From positions 124,001-188,000 of the forward strand of contig DKUU01000021.1 of the NCBI GenBank assembly GCA_002490835.1: a DNA stretch of 64,000 nt, given 5' to 3'. Position numbers and translations under genes: made by a program. The notes under the pieces are model-generated. The model was not told the origin of the DNA. It ran no database searches and saw nothing but the letters and a program-made list of their open reading frames with translations. How positions within the stretch are numbered: the first letter of the stretch is position 1; each line of letters starts with the position of its first letter. Shown here piece after piece: positions 56,923 to 64,000 of this stretch. The DNA comes from Lachnospiraceae bacterium UBA7196. Lineage in GTDB: Bacteria; Bacillota; Clostridia; Lachnospirales; Lachnospiraceae.

Positions 56923-57546
56923 ATGGCAGACACACAAAAATATGACAGAATCTTAGACGCGCTCCAACAGCTTATGGTAGATAAAAGTATGTCGAATATC
57001 TCCGTGAGCGACATCGCCGCCAGAGCCGGCATCGGCAAGGGCAGCATCTATTACTATTTTCCTTCAAAGGAAGCGATTTTAGACGCGCTGATCAGAAGAA
57101 ATTATGAAGCGCCCCTGCAGACCGCCAAAAATCTGGCGGATCAGACAGATATCCCGCCCTTTACGCGGATGGCTATGCTGTTTCAGGCCTGCCGCAGTTC
57201 CGCCGCCGCTTTCTTAAATCAGGGCAGCGAAAAAAACAGAACGATCACGATGCAGGAATCCGCTTACCTGCACCAAAAATACCTGAATCATTTGATTTCG
57301 GAATTAAAGCCGAATCTGGCTAAGATCATCAGACAGGGAATCGACGCCGGAGAGATCCGTTTCGATTACCCGGAAGCGCTGGCGGAGATCGTACTGATCG
57401 TCCTTGGCGTCAAGCTGAACAACACCTTTCTCTCCGCTACGCCGGAAGACTGCGAATACACGATACGGGGGCTGATCTCTCTGTTGGAGCAGGGCACGGG
57501 CGTTGCCAAAGGGACGCTGAACTATTTAAACGCAATCGAACCGTAA
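56923..57546 (+). CDS. TetR-family regulator of the divergent lipid/acyl operon
   Basis: A 207-residue regulator. The DNA-binding domain at 8-55 reads RILDALQQLMVDKSMSNISV and SDIAARAGIGKGSIYYYFPS, the classic TetR pattern. The ligand-binding half is helical and hydrophobic (LAEIVLIVLGVKLNNTFLSA), suitable for a lipid-like effector. The start has a weak site (AAAGG, 8 bases). It stands head to head with the SCP2 gene, and two GACCG dyads lie between, so it most likely represses that operon. Confidence 0.9.
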   Translation: MADTQKYDRILDALQQLMVDKSMSNISVSDIAARAGIGKGSIYYYFPSKEAILDALIRRNYEAPLQTAKNLADQTDIPPFTRMAMLFQACRSSAAAFLNQGSEKNRTITMQESAYLHQKYLNHLISELKPNLAKIIRQGIDAGEIRFDYPEALAEIVLIVLGVKLNNTFLSATPEDCEYTIRGLISLLEQGTGVAKGTLNYLNAIEP

Positions 57547-57561
57547 GAAGGCCGCCCTTCC

Positions 57562-58269
57562 TCAGGCAAACATATGCTTAAAATAAGTCTCCTTAAAAGC
57601 CGCATAGCTGTTTCGGGAGATCGGTATGACCGCGTTATGGATCGTGGTGATCTCCGTCTTGGAGAACTGCGCTACATTGTTTAGATTGACTATATAGCTT
57701 CGGTGGCAACAGCAGAATCCGTCTTTCGGAGAAAAAACTTCCGCACATTTTGTGAACAATTCCCTGATCGCGATGATTCTTTCATTTCCTAAATGAACGA
57801 GAACCTGCTTATCCTGCGCTTCCAGATAATCCACATCGGCAAACTCGATCCTGCAAAAACCGTCCGCCGTCTTCGCCGTAAAAAAGTTTTTAAGCGGATG
57901 AAATGTTTTCAAAAAATCGTCGAGTACAAGAAATAATTGTTCGCGGTCAACAGGTTTCATTAGATAGTGAAATGCTTTTACCGCATACGAATCCACCGCA
58001 TATTCACGGGAAGAAGTAAGAAAAACAATCGGCACCGTCTGATTCATATTACGAAGCTCTCTGGCCGCATCGATCCCGTTAAGCAGCGGCATGATCACAT
58101 CCAAAATGACCAGATCCATACATTCGCCGCGGTGAACGTCGATCAGGTCATCCCCATTTGTAAAGCGAAAGAGCGTCAGTTTAACGCTCCTGTTCCTTGC
58201 CCATTCTTCCACCAGAGAACTGACAGACTCTATAAACTGTGTTTCATCGTCACAGATTGCTATTTTCAT
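57562..58269 (-). CDS. LytTR response regulator (AgrA/LytR type), no adjacent kinase
   Basis: A 235-residue two-domain protein. The receiver is at 1-120 with the acidic pocket CDDE, phosphoacceptor Asp in LVILDVIMPL near 58, Thr in FLTSS, and Lys in MKPVD. The LytTR DNA-binding domain runs from about 135 (RIEFADVDYLEAQDKQVLVH, FCCCHRSYIVNLNNVAQFSK). GGAGG lies 6 bases before the ATG. No histidine kinase is encoded next to it; the neighbour upstream is a broken transporter gene. Direct repeats in the gap to the GGDEF gene may be its binding site. Confidence 0.92.
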   Translation of the reverse strand: MKIAICDDETQFIESVSSLVEEWARNRSVKLTLFRFTNGDDLIDVHRGECMDLVILDVIMPLLNGIDAARELRNMNQTVPIVFLTSSREYAVDSYAVKAFHYLMKPVDREQLFLVLDDFLKTFHPLKNFFTAKTADGFCRIEFADVDYLEAQDKQVLVHLGNERIIAIRELFTKCAEVFSPKDGFCCCHRSYIVNLNNVAQFSKTEITTIHNAVIPISRNSYAAFKETYFKHMFA

Positions 58270-58335
58270 TTTCGCCTCCATACCGGTCCTGTCCCTCTTT
58301 CTATATAATGATCCTCAATACAAAGGAATGATCCG

Positions 58336-58554
58336 TCAAAGAAAATTGGCAGTATCCGGACAGGAAAGTGCCTCGCCAACGCAGATATTATGGCGATCGC
58401 GCTTAACGCCCAAAAAGAAAGCGGAAAGGTAAATACCAAACAGCATTGTGGTCAAATTATGTATGAATGCCAGACTCCAAACCAACATCTGTCTTTTCTT
58501 CCCGTCTCTTTTTCTGTCTTTATCTTTCTCCAATTTTATCATTACCCCCGACAA
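58336..58554 (-). pseudogene. N-terminal fragment of an MFS-type transporter
   Basis: A 72-codon frame. Residues 23-52 (MLVWSLAFIHNLTTMLFGIY then LSAFFLGVK) look like the first membrane helix and following loop of major-facilitator transporters. The likeness stops after GVK, and the rest (KRDRHNICVGEALSCPDTAN...) is unlike any transporter. A normal MFS protein has about 400 residues and 12 helices, so this is read as a remnant left by deletion. Alternatively it is a genuine small one-helix membrane protein. It lies between the response regulator and GGDEF genes. Confidence 0.4.
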
Positions 58555-58574
58555 ATGTAAACATCAGCCGCCTG

Positions 58575-58606
58575 CCATTCGCGCCATATACTTACCATTC
58601 ACGCCA
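58575..58606. promoter_or_regulatory. Direct repeats CCATTCGCGCCA / CCATTCACGCCA, probable LytTR-type site
   Basis: Two 12-base repeats with one difference, 20 bp apart (58575-58586 and 58595-58606). Two-turn spacing of direct repeats is the hallmark of LytTR-family binding. They lie about 85 bases before the GGDEF gene, just upstream of an AT-rich -10-like region near 58633-58642, in position for activation. Confidence 0.6.
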
Positions 58607-58690
58607 AATGAGTAAAGGCGCAGTCAAAATGTGATATATAGTATAGAAGTATTTTACCAAGTTACAGTTTGAAACAGGAGGACTGCGCGT

Positions 58691-59545
58691 ATGAGTAAAA
58701 TATGGGAGTTTTATGACACAATGGACGAGCTTGTCTATGTTTCGGATACGGACAGCCACGAATTAGTCTACATGAACAAAAAAGCGCTTCTGACTTACGG
58801 TTTCCACTCACTAGACGAACTCGCGGGAAAGAAATGCTACGAAATTCTTCAAAACAGTTCCGTTCCCTGCTCCATCTGCAATAACCGCGAATTACAGGAG
58901 GGATATTTCTTCGAACAGCGCCAATATGATCCCACGCTGGAACGACATTTTCTGCGTAAGGACACACTGCTGACAGAAAACGGAAAGAAATATCGCATGA
59001 CGATGGCTTTTGACATTGATAATCTGGGGCAGATCAACAGTCTCATCCGAAAATTAGAACAAATGAGCTACCGCGACCAGCTCACCGGAATCGGAAACCG
59101 CCACGCTATGAACAGATTCATAGACAATCTGGAAGCGGCGCAGAGTCTGGGCATTGTCTACTGCGACGTGACGGGCTTAAAAGAAACGAACGACCAAAAA
59201 GGGCATGACTGGGGTGATAAGCTGATCATCGACGCCTGCAGTTGCCTGCAAAAAACCTTTGGCGAGTACGAATTGTTCCGCATAGGAGGCGACGAACTGC
59301 TGGCTCTGTGCACCCCCATCGAAGAGTCCGCTCTATGGCAGGGTATCGAGCAGCTAAGGAAACATCTGCGCAAAAAATCCATTCATATGGCTGTGGGCGG
59401 CCTGTGGGAAAGGACCAGCTTTTGCGGCGTGAGCAGGCTGATCGCCGAGGCGGAGCGGAGAATGTATCAGGATAAGGCCGCCTACTACAGGAAACACGGT
59501 ACAGACAGACGGCACCCGGTAGAAACTGTCTCAGGTTGGATGTGA
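58691..59545 (+). CDS. PAS-GGDEF protein, probable diguanylate cyclase
   Basis: A 284-residue cytosolic protein. Residues 1-115 are a PAS-like sensor (DELVYVSDTDSHELVYMNKK) with a Cys cluster (CYEILQNSSVPCSICNN) that might bind a cofactor. Residues about 125-275 are the GGDEF domain: YRDQLTGIGNRHAMNRFI start, and active site RIGGDELLAL, where Leu replaces the usual Phe, a change tolerated by active cyclases. No RxxD inhibitory site is evident upstream of it. Product would be cyclic di-GMP. AGGAGG lies about 9 bases before the ATG. Confidence 0.88.
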   Translation: MSKIWEFYDTMDELVYVSDTDSHELVYMNKKALLTYGFHSLDELAGKKCYEILQNSSVPCSICNNRELQEGYFFEQRQYDPTLERHFLRKDTLLTENGKKYRMTMAFDIDNLGQINSLIRKLEQMSYRDQLTGIGNRHAMNRFIDNLEAAQSLGIVYCDVTGLKETNDQKGHDWGDKLIIDACSCLQKTFGEYELFRIGGDELLALCTPIEESALWQGIEQLRKHLRKKSIHMAVGGLWERTSFCGVSRLIAEAERRMYQDKAAYYRKHGTDRRHPVETVSGWM

Positions 59546-59560
59546 TCTTATCATACCGTA

Positions 59561-60958
59561 TCATTCCTGCCGCCCTGCAAGGCCGCTTACATCCATCGGG
59601 TATTCCCCGTCAAAACAGGCCTTGCACAAAGGCAGCCCGCCTGCCATTTCCGCAAGATCTTCCTTTCGCAGATAGCCCAGAGAGTCCGCTCCTATCATCT
59701 CGCGGATCGCTTCTTCGCTGTGATTCGCCGCAATGAGCTGGGAATTGGAAGGCACGTCGGTGCCGAAATAGCAGGGATAGAGAAAGGGCGGCGAACTGAT
59801 CCTCACATGCACCGCTTTGGCTCCCGCTTCCTTCAGCATGCGGATCAGGTTGGCAATGGTGGTCCCCCGCACGATGGAATCATCCACCAGCACGATCCTT
59901 TTATCTTTCACCGCTGATTCCAGCACGCTCAGTTTCATACGGACGGCGGACTCCCGCTCTTTCTGGGTCGGTTTGATGAACGTCCTGCCGATATAGCTGT
60001 TCTTATAAAAAGCCAAGCCAAACGGCACGCCGCTCTCCTGCGCGTAGCCCTGCGCCGCCGGAAGCCCCGACTCCGGCACGCCTGTCACCAGATCCGCCTC
60101 TACCGGATAGGTTTTCGCCAGCATTTCCCCGGCCCGGATCCTTGCGTCATACACCCGCACGCCATCCATAGCGCTGTCCAGTCTGGCAAAATAAATATAT
60201 TCAAAAATGCAGTGAGCGCACCGCCCCTCTTTCGGCAGCATCTGTGACCGTATTTCCCCGCCGGAAATCGTGACCACTTCTCCCGGCAGGATATCCCGCA
60301 CAAACTCTGCGCCCACCGCCTCCAGCGCACAGGATTCCGAAGCCAGCACGAAGATCTGCTCCCGCTTCCCCAGACAGAGGGGCTTTAGCCCGTAAGGATC
60401 CCTCACCCCGATCAGCTTTCTGGGGCTCATAATGACTAACGCATAACCGCCCTTTATCTTCAGGGCCGTCTTATAGACCGCCTCCTCCACCGTGGCGGAA
60501 TGCACCCGTTCTCTCGCGATATGGAAGGCGATCACTTCCGAATCCGTGGTCGTATGAAAGATCGCCCCGTTCTGAATCAGCTCCCATTTTAATTCCGGCG
60601 TGTTGATCAGATTGCCGTTATGAGCCAGCGCCAATGTCCCTTTGATATAGGAAAGCACCAGCGGCTGCGCATTCTCCGCCACGGACGCTCCCGTCGTCGA
60701 ATAGCGCACATGCCCCAGACCGATATTGCCGTCCATCCGATCCAAAACTTCCTTCGTAAGCACCTCGCTCACCAGCCCCAAATCCTTATGAAAACAGACG
60801 TTTCCCCGCTCTTTATCGGTCCCGGAGACTGCCATCCCGCAGGCCTCCTGTCCTCTGTGCTGCAGGGCCGTAAGGCCGTAATAGAGCGAGGGCGCTACGT
60901 TTTCTCCCTCCGGACCGTACATGCCGAACACGCCGCAGGCTTCTTTGATCTTAGCCAT
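59561..60958 (-). CDS. purF: Amidophosphoribosyltransferase
   Basis: First committed step of purine synthesis: glutamine plus PRPP to phosphoribosylamine. The protein has 465 residues. The glutaminase nucleophile is the Cys in KEACGVFG (residue 6-8), and family motifs LALAHNGNLIN, SDSEV-like TTDSEVIAFH and GGYALVIMSP follow. The PRPP-binding motif is VLVDDSIVRGTTIANLIRML near 345, and the C-terminal Cys ligands suggest an Fe-S cluster as in Bacillus PurF (CYFGTDVPS, CKACFDGEY). GGGAGG lies 7 bases before the ATG. It stands alone, not in a pur operon. A terminator-like hairpin fills its leader. Confidence 0.96.
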   Translation of the reverse strand: MAKIKEACGVFGMYGPEGENVAPSLYYGLTALQHRGQEACGMAVSGTDKERGNVCFHKDLGLVSEVLTKEVLDRMDGNIGLGHVRYSTTGASVAENAQPLVLSYIKGTLALAHNGNLINTPELKWELIQNGAIFHTTTDSEVIAFHIARERVHSATVEEAVYKTALKIKGGYALVIMSPRKLIGVRDPYGLKPLCLGKREQIFVLASESCALEAVGAEFVRDILPGEVVTISGGEIRSQMLPKEGRCAHCIFEYIYFARLDSAMDGVRVYDARIRAGEMLAKTYPVEADLVTGVPESGLPAAQGYAQESGVPFGLAFYKNSYIGRTFIKPTQKERESAVRMKLSVLESAVKDKRIVLVDDSIVRGTTIANLIRMLKEAGAKAVHVRISSPPFLYPCYFGTDVPSNSQLIAANHSEEAIREMIGADSLGYLRKEDLAEMAGGLPLCKACFDGEYPMDVSGLAGRQE

Positions 60959-60971
60959 GTCATTTCCTCCC

Positions 60972-61056
60972 AGAAAAAAAGAATAGGACAAAGAAATCCT
61001 TTCAGACTTCTTTGTCCCAACGTCTTTATTCTATCACAGCTTTTGTCCTTTTTCCA
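60972..61056 (-). promoter_or_regulatory. purF promoter followed by attenuator-like terminator hairpin
   Basis: Minus strand TGGAAA (61051-61056), 17 bases, TAGAAT (61028-61033) with an extended TGA before the -10. About ten bases after the start point, GGACAAAGAA (61008-61017) pairs perfectly with TTCTTTGTCC (60986-60995). TATTCTTTTTTT follows, then the ribosome site. The hairpin thus lies between the purF promoter and its gene. It could equally end the AraC transcript read from upstream. Confidence 0.65.
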
Positions 61057-61102
61057 CTATTCTTTTTCAATTCTTCCGCAAATCCGGTTTACCCTTCTCT
61101 CC

Positions 61103-61999
61103 TTACGCATTCTCCTGCTTGTCCTTAACCGCCTCTTTATTCCGCCTTCGGTACTCCTTCGGAGAACAGCCCACTTTCTTCAAAAACTGCCTGTTAAAAT
61201 TCGAAAGATTGCTGTAGCCGCAGGCAAAAGCGATATCCGCAATCTGACCCGCCCCGTCGCAGAGCGCCTCACAGGCCGCCCGAATCCGCAGCTGAGACAG
61301 ATGCTCGATGGCGCCGATCCCCACCGACTTGCGAAAGCACCTCATAAAATGGCTGCGGCTTAAATGGGAAAGGGCCGCCAGCTGTTCGATCGTAATCTCC
61401 TCCCGAAAATGCGCCGCCATGTACTCTAACGCCGGACGGACCGCCTCGCTCTCATCCGGCCCCTCCTCCCGCAGGAGAATGCCGCCCTTTTCCTCCAGAA
61501 TCCAGAAGAAACGCAGCAGTTCACTCTTTAAGAGCAAATCCATTCTGGCGCTGTTTTTCTGCACGCACATAAAGATCTGATCCGCCGCCTCCCTTAGTTC
61601 CCCGTAGCCTTTATCCGTCTCGCGGATGAAGACATCGATCTGCACATGTCCCTTGATGAGAGGGCGGATGCACTCGTTGGTACAGCGGTCCCCGCTACCG
61701 GCTCCCACAAAGACGGGACTGAACACCAGCGCGTCATAGATCAACTCCTCCCCTTCCCCGGGATAAGCCGCATGGAGCATATTGGGCGGCACCAGCAAAA
61801 GCTCACCCGCTTTCGCCTCCCATTTGCGACCGCCGCACCAAAATTCTCCCCGCCCCTGCCTCACATAATCCAGCTCAAATTCTCCGTGCCAGTGCATCGG
61901 AACATTCATATACGCTTCCGGCATCCGGCATTCGTAGTAACTGTAAGGAATCCAAGTGGTACTATGCTGTCGCTTCTCCCTTGTGTCCTTATCCGGCAT
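61103..61999 (-). CDS. AraC-family regulator with N-terminal cupin sensor
   Basis: A 298-residue regulator. The cupin-type sensor spans about 20-125 (MHWHGEFELDYVRQGRGEFW, GELLLVPPNMLHAAYPG), with HWH and H near 86 as possible sugar or metal contacts. The two helix-turn-helices lie in the last 100 residues (TIEQLAALSHLSRSHFMRCF and QIADIAFACGYSNLSNFNRQ, ending FLKKVGCSPKEYRR). It is divergent from the GH31 gene, so it probably activates that gene in response to a sugar. GGGGAG lies 8 bases before the ATG at 61999; an ATG 16 codons earlier with GAGG is also possible. Confidence 0.9.
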   Translation of the reverse strand: MPDKDTREKRQHSTTWIPYSYYECRMPEAYMNVPMHWHGEFELDYVRQGRGEFWCGGRKWEAKAGELLLVPPNMLHAAYPGEGEELIYDALVFSPVFVGAGSGDRCTNECIRPLIKGHVQIDVFIRETDKGYGELREAADQIFMCVQKNSARMDLLLKSELLRFFWILEEKGGILLREEGPDESEAVRPALEYMAAHFREEITIEQLAALSHLSRSHFMRCFRKSVGIGAIEHLSQLRIRAACEALCDGAGQIADIAFACGYSNLSNFNRQFLKKVGCSPKEYRRRNKEAVKDKQENA

Positions 62000-62145
62000 C
62001 CTGCTTTCTCCCCTCTCTCTTGGCAGCGCCAATGCTCCTGCTTCCATAATTAGCCTCAGATTTCCATATCTGATACGCTTCCATATTTTTATATGTGATA
62101 CAATAGTATTATGATAGAGTAGTATTCACATAGAAATATTGGTTC

Positions 62146-62168
62146 CATAATAGTATTATACTATTATG
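62146..62168. promoter_or_regulatory. Perfect 23-base palindrome between AraC and GH31 genes
   Basis: CATAATAGTAT (62146-62156) and ATACTATTATG (62158-62168) are inverted around one T. A partial copy of the left arm, AATAGTATTATG, occurs at 62102-62113. AraC proteins usually bind direct repeats, so a second regulator or an RNA hairpin cannot be excluded. Confidence 0.55.
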
Positions 62169-62236
62169 AACTTGTCTTTTCAACGGAACAGGCGAAAACA
62201 AAGACAGAAGCTTAACGCTTCGGAACGGGGGTAAAC

Positions 62237-64000
62237 ATGCAATTTCTAAAAGACGACGGCGCGCTGGTATGCCGTCACGCGGGAGAAACACTGCGCATCG
62301 AGGCGTGGGGACAGGACGCCTTTCGGGTGCGCGCCACGATGGCATCCCAATTTACTGGAAACGACTGGGCATTGACTGAAAAAGTCAATAAGTCAGGCGC
62401 ACAAATCTCCATCGATGAGGAAGATTTCTGGGTAGGCGACGGCAGCATCGCCAAGCAGCCGATCGCTACCATTGTAAACGGCAGACTGAAGGCGGTGGTC
62501 AATTTCGCAGGCGTTCTCTCCTTTTATCGGGACGACACCCTGATCCTGCGGGAGTATTTCCGCTTCTACGGCGGCACTCTCTCAAAGGAAAGCCGCTGCC
62601 TGAAAATCGTGAACAGAGAGTGGAAGGGCGTCATTGGCGGCAGTGAATACGCCTTAAATGTGAAATTCGAGAGCAATAAGGGCGAAAAAATCTTCGGTAT
62701 GGGACAGTACCAGCAGGACGTGATGGACTTAAAAGGCTGCGTTTTAGAGCTGGCACAGCGTAATTCCCAGATTTCCGTACCTTTTGCCGTCTCCTCCCTC
62801 GGCTATGGTTTCCTCTGGAATAATCCGGCCGTGGGCCGCGTCACCTTCGGCACCAATTACACCGAGTGGATCGCAAGAGCCACCAAAGAGATGGATTACT
62901 GGATCACCGTGGCGGACACTCCGAAGCAGCTCCTGACAAACTACACGGCTGTAACGGGCCGCGCGGAAATGTTCCCCGAAAACCTGATGGGGCTTTGGCA
63001 GTGTAAGCTGCGCTACCGCACGCAGGACGAGGTCCTGAGCGTAGCCCGCCAGTATCAGAAAGAGGGCATCAAGATCGATCAGATCGTCATCGACTTCTTC
63101 CACTGGACCGTACAGGGCGATTGGAAATTTGACACAAAATATTGGCCCGATCCCAAAGCCATGGTAGACGAGCTTCACTCCATGGGCATCAAGGTCATCG
63201 TCTCCGTGTGGCCTTCCGTGGACCGCAAAAGCGAGAACTTCGGCCCCATGATGGAGCGCGGCCTCCTCATCCGCACCGAGCGCGGTGCGGCGCAGACTTA
63301 CGATTATCAGGGCGACTGCGTGGAGATCGATCCTTTTAATCCCGAGACAAGAGAATATATCTGGGAAGTCTGCAAGAAAAATTACTTCGACTACGGCATC
63401 GACGCCTTCTGGCTGGACAACTCCGAACCGGATTACGGTGTATACGACTTTGAAAACTACCGCTACTGCGAAGGCCCCGCGCTTACCGTGAGCAATCTCT
63501 ACCCACAGCTTTACAGCCGCGCCTTCTACGACGGTATGAAAAAGGAGAACAAGGGCGATGTGGTGAACCTTTTGCGCTGCGCATGGGCCGGCTCCCAGAA
63601 GTACGGCAACGTGGTGTGGTCTGGCGACGTACCCAGCACCTTCGAGGCCTTTGCCGACCAGATCCAGTGCGGCTTAAACATGGGTCTTGCCGGCATCCCG
63701 TGGTGGACGACGGACATCGGCGGCTTCATGACGGACGATGTGAACGACGAGGATTTCAGACAGCTTTTGATCCGCTGGTATCAGTTTGCGGTGTACTCTC
63801 CCGTACTGCGTATGCACGGCGACAGAGGCCCCTACAACATCCCGCCGCTCGATACACGCGACTGGGGCGGCGGCTACCTGCACACTGGCCAGCCTAATGA
63901 ACTTTGGAGCTATGGCGAGGAAAACTATACCATAATGAGAGAGTATTATGACCTTCGCATCTCCATGCACGACTATATCAAGGGGCTGTTCGAGGAAGCA
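62237..64000 (+). CDS. GH31 alpha-glycosidase (alpha-xylosidase/alpha-glucosidase type), C-terminus cut by window edge
   Basis: Retaining exo-glycosidase; 588 residues are in the window. The N-terminal beta domain runs to about 240 (GMGQYQQDVMDLKG), then the catalytic barrel. The nucleophile is Asp394 in FWLDNSEPD and the acid/base is Asp464 in VWSGDV. The WPDPKAMVDELHSMGIKVIV and GIPWWTTDIGGF segments are typical, and the fit is closer to the YicI alpha-xylosidase group than to maltases. No signal peptide, so it acts on imported oligosaccharides. GGGGG lies 5 bases before the ATG. The remaining C-terminal beta domains lie beyond the window. Control by the divergent AraC regulator is likely. 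Confidence 0.92.
   Translation, partial: MQFLKDDGALVCRHAGETLRIEAWGQDAFRVRATMASQFTGNDWALTEKVNKSGAQISIDEEDFWVGDGSIAKQPIATIVNGRLKAVVNFAGVLSFYRDDTLILREYFRFYGGTLSKESRCLKIVNREWKGVIGGSEYALNVKFESNKGEKIFGMGQYQQDVMDLKGCVLELAQRNSQISVPFAVSSLGYGFLWNNPAVGRVTFGTNYTEWIARATKEMDYWITVADTPKQLLTNYTAVTGRAEMFPENLMGLWQCKLRYRTQDEVLSVARQYQKEGIKIDQIVIDFFHWTVQGDWKFDTKYWPDPKAMVDELHSMGIKVIVSVWPSVDRKSENFGPMMERGLLIRTERGAAQTYDYQGDCVEIDPFNPETREYIWEVCKKNYFDYGIDAFWLDNSEPDYGVYDFENYRYCEGPALTVSNLYPQLYSRAFYDGMKKENKGDVVNLLRCAWAGSQKYGNVVWSGDVPSTFEAFADQIQCGLNMGLAGIPWWTTDIGGFMTDDVNDEDFRQLLIRWYQFAVYSPVLRMHGDRGPYNIPPLDTRDWGGGYLHTGQPNELWSYGEENYTIMREYYDLRISMHDYIKGLFEEA

Noticed and set aside
1..64000. tRNA, rRNA, insertion sequences, prophage and attachment sites
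   Set aside because: None recognised on either strand by eye; small structural RNAs without clear landmarks could still be missed.

Overview
The window reads as chromosome of an anaerobic Gram-positive gut-type Clostridia, most likely a Lachnospiraceae. Pointers are the SCIFF peptide with its radical-SAM maturase beside secDF, HemZ, a class B sortase, a MecA-like adaptor, BlaI/M56 regulation, LytTR/DUF3021 pairs, YtrA-type GntR operons, a T-box leader, strong AGGAGG ribosome sites and consensus sigma-A promoters. No rRNA, tRNA, CRISPR array, transposase or phage gene was seen. Both ends cut a gene: secDF on the left and a GH31 glycosidase on the right.

Layout. 1-10 kb is housekeeping: secDF, the SCIFF pair, a TIGR04086 membrane protein, a CBS-domain (CNNM/CorC-type) protein, an SseB-like protein, aspS and hisS. 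10-17.4 kb is an accessory block, AT-richer by eye: a zinc-ribbon membrane protein, two unrelated AAA ATPases (DUF4143 and DUF234 types), and a methyltransferase overlapping a PLD-nuclease/DEAH helicase. 17.5-20.8 kb is an Ytr-like operon (two ABC ATPases, two membrane proteins, a GntR regulator) with a perfect operator on its promoter. 20.8-27.9 kb holds an AIM24-like protein, sortase B, hemZ, a phosphodiesterase, a 270-nt nested inverted-repeat element, eno, and a secreted four-repeat protein.

28-36.5 kb is one long minus-strand run: GntR, ABC ATPase, large permease, MacB-type ATPase, a secreted membrane-anchored CARDB-like protein, a FtsX/MacB-type permease, and a lipoprotein ending in about ten EGDDEYY repeats. 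36.6-46.2 kb has gpmI, a YgjP-like peptidase, a DEAD-box RNA helicase, a MecA-like adaptor, BlaI with an M56-M23 fusion sensor, two overlapping small ORFs behind a sigma-28-like promoter, and an Rrf2 regulator. 46.2-50 kb has a nucleoside phosphorylase behind a T-box-like leader, divergent from a LytTR-DUF3021-ABC operon.

50-57.5 kb holds a Uma2-family protein, a second gene behind a sigma-28-like promoter, and the most system-like locus: SCP2-like protein, alpha/beta hydrolase, stand-alone condensation-like protein, carrier protein and acyl-adenylating enzyme, divergent from a TetR gene with paired operators. 57.5-64 kb has an orphan LytTR response regulator, an MFS remnant, a PAS-GGDEF protein, purF behind an attenuator-like hairpin, an AraC regulator and the GH31 gene.

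Strongest leads: the 270-nt element, the T-box-like leader on a nucleoside phosphorylase, the condensation/carrier/ligase operon, the eno hairpin that covers its ribosome site, and the two sigma-28-like promoters. All calls come from reading the sequence; family names are from recognition, not from searches.
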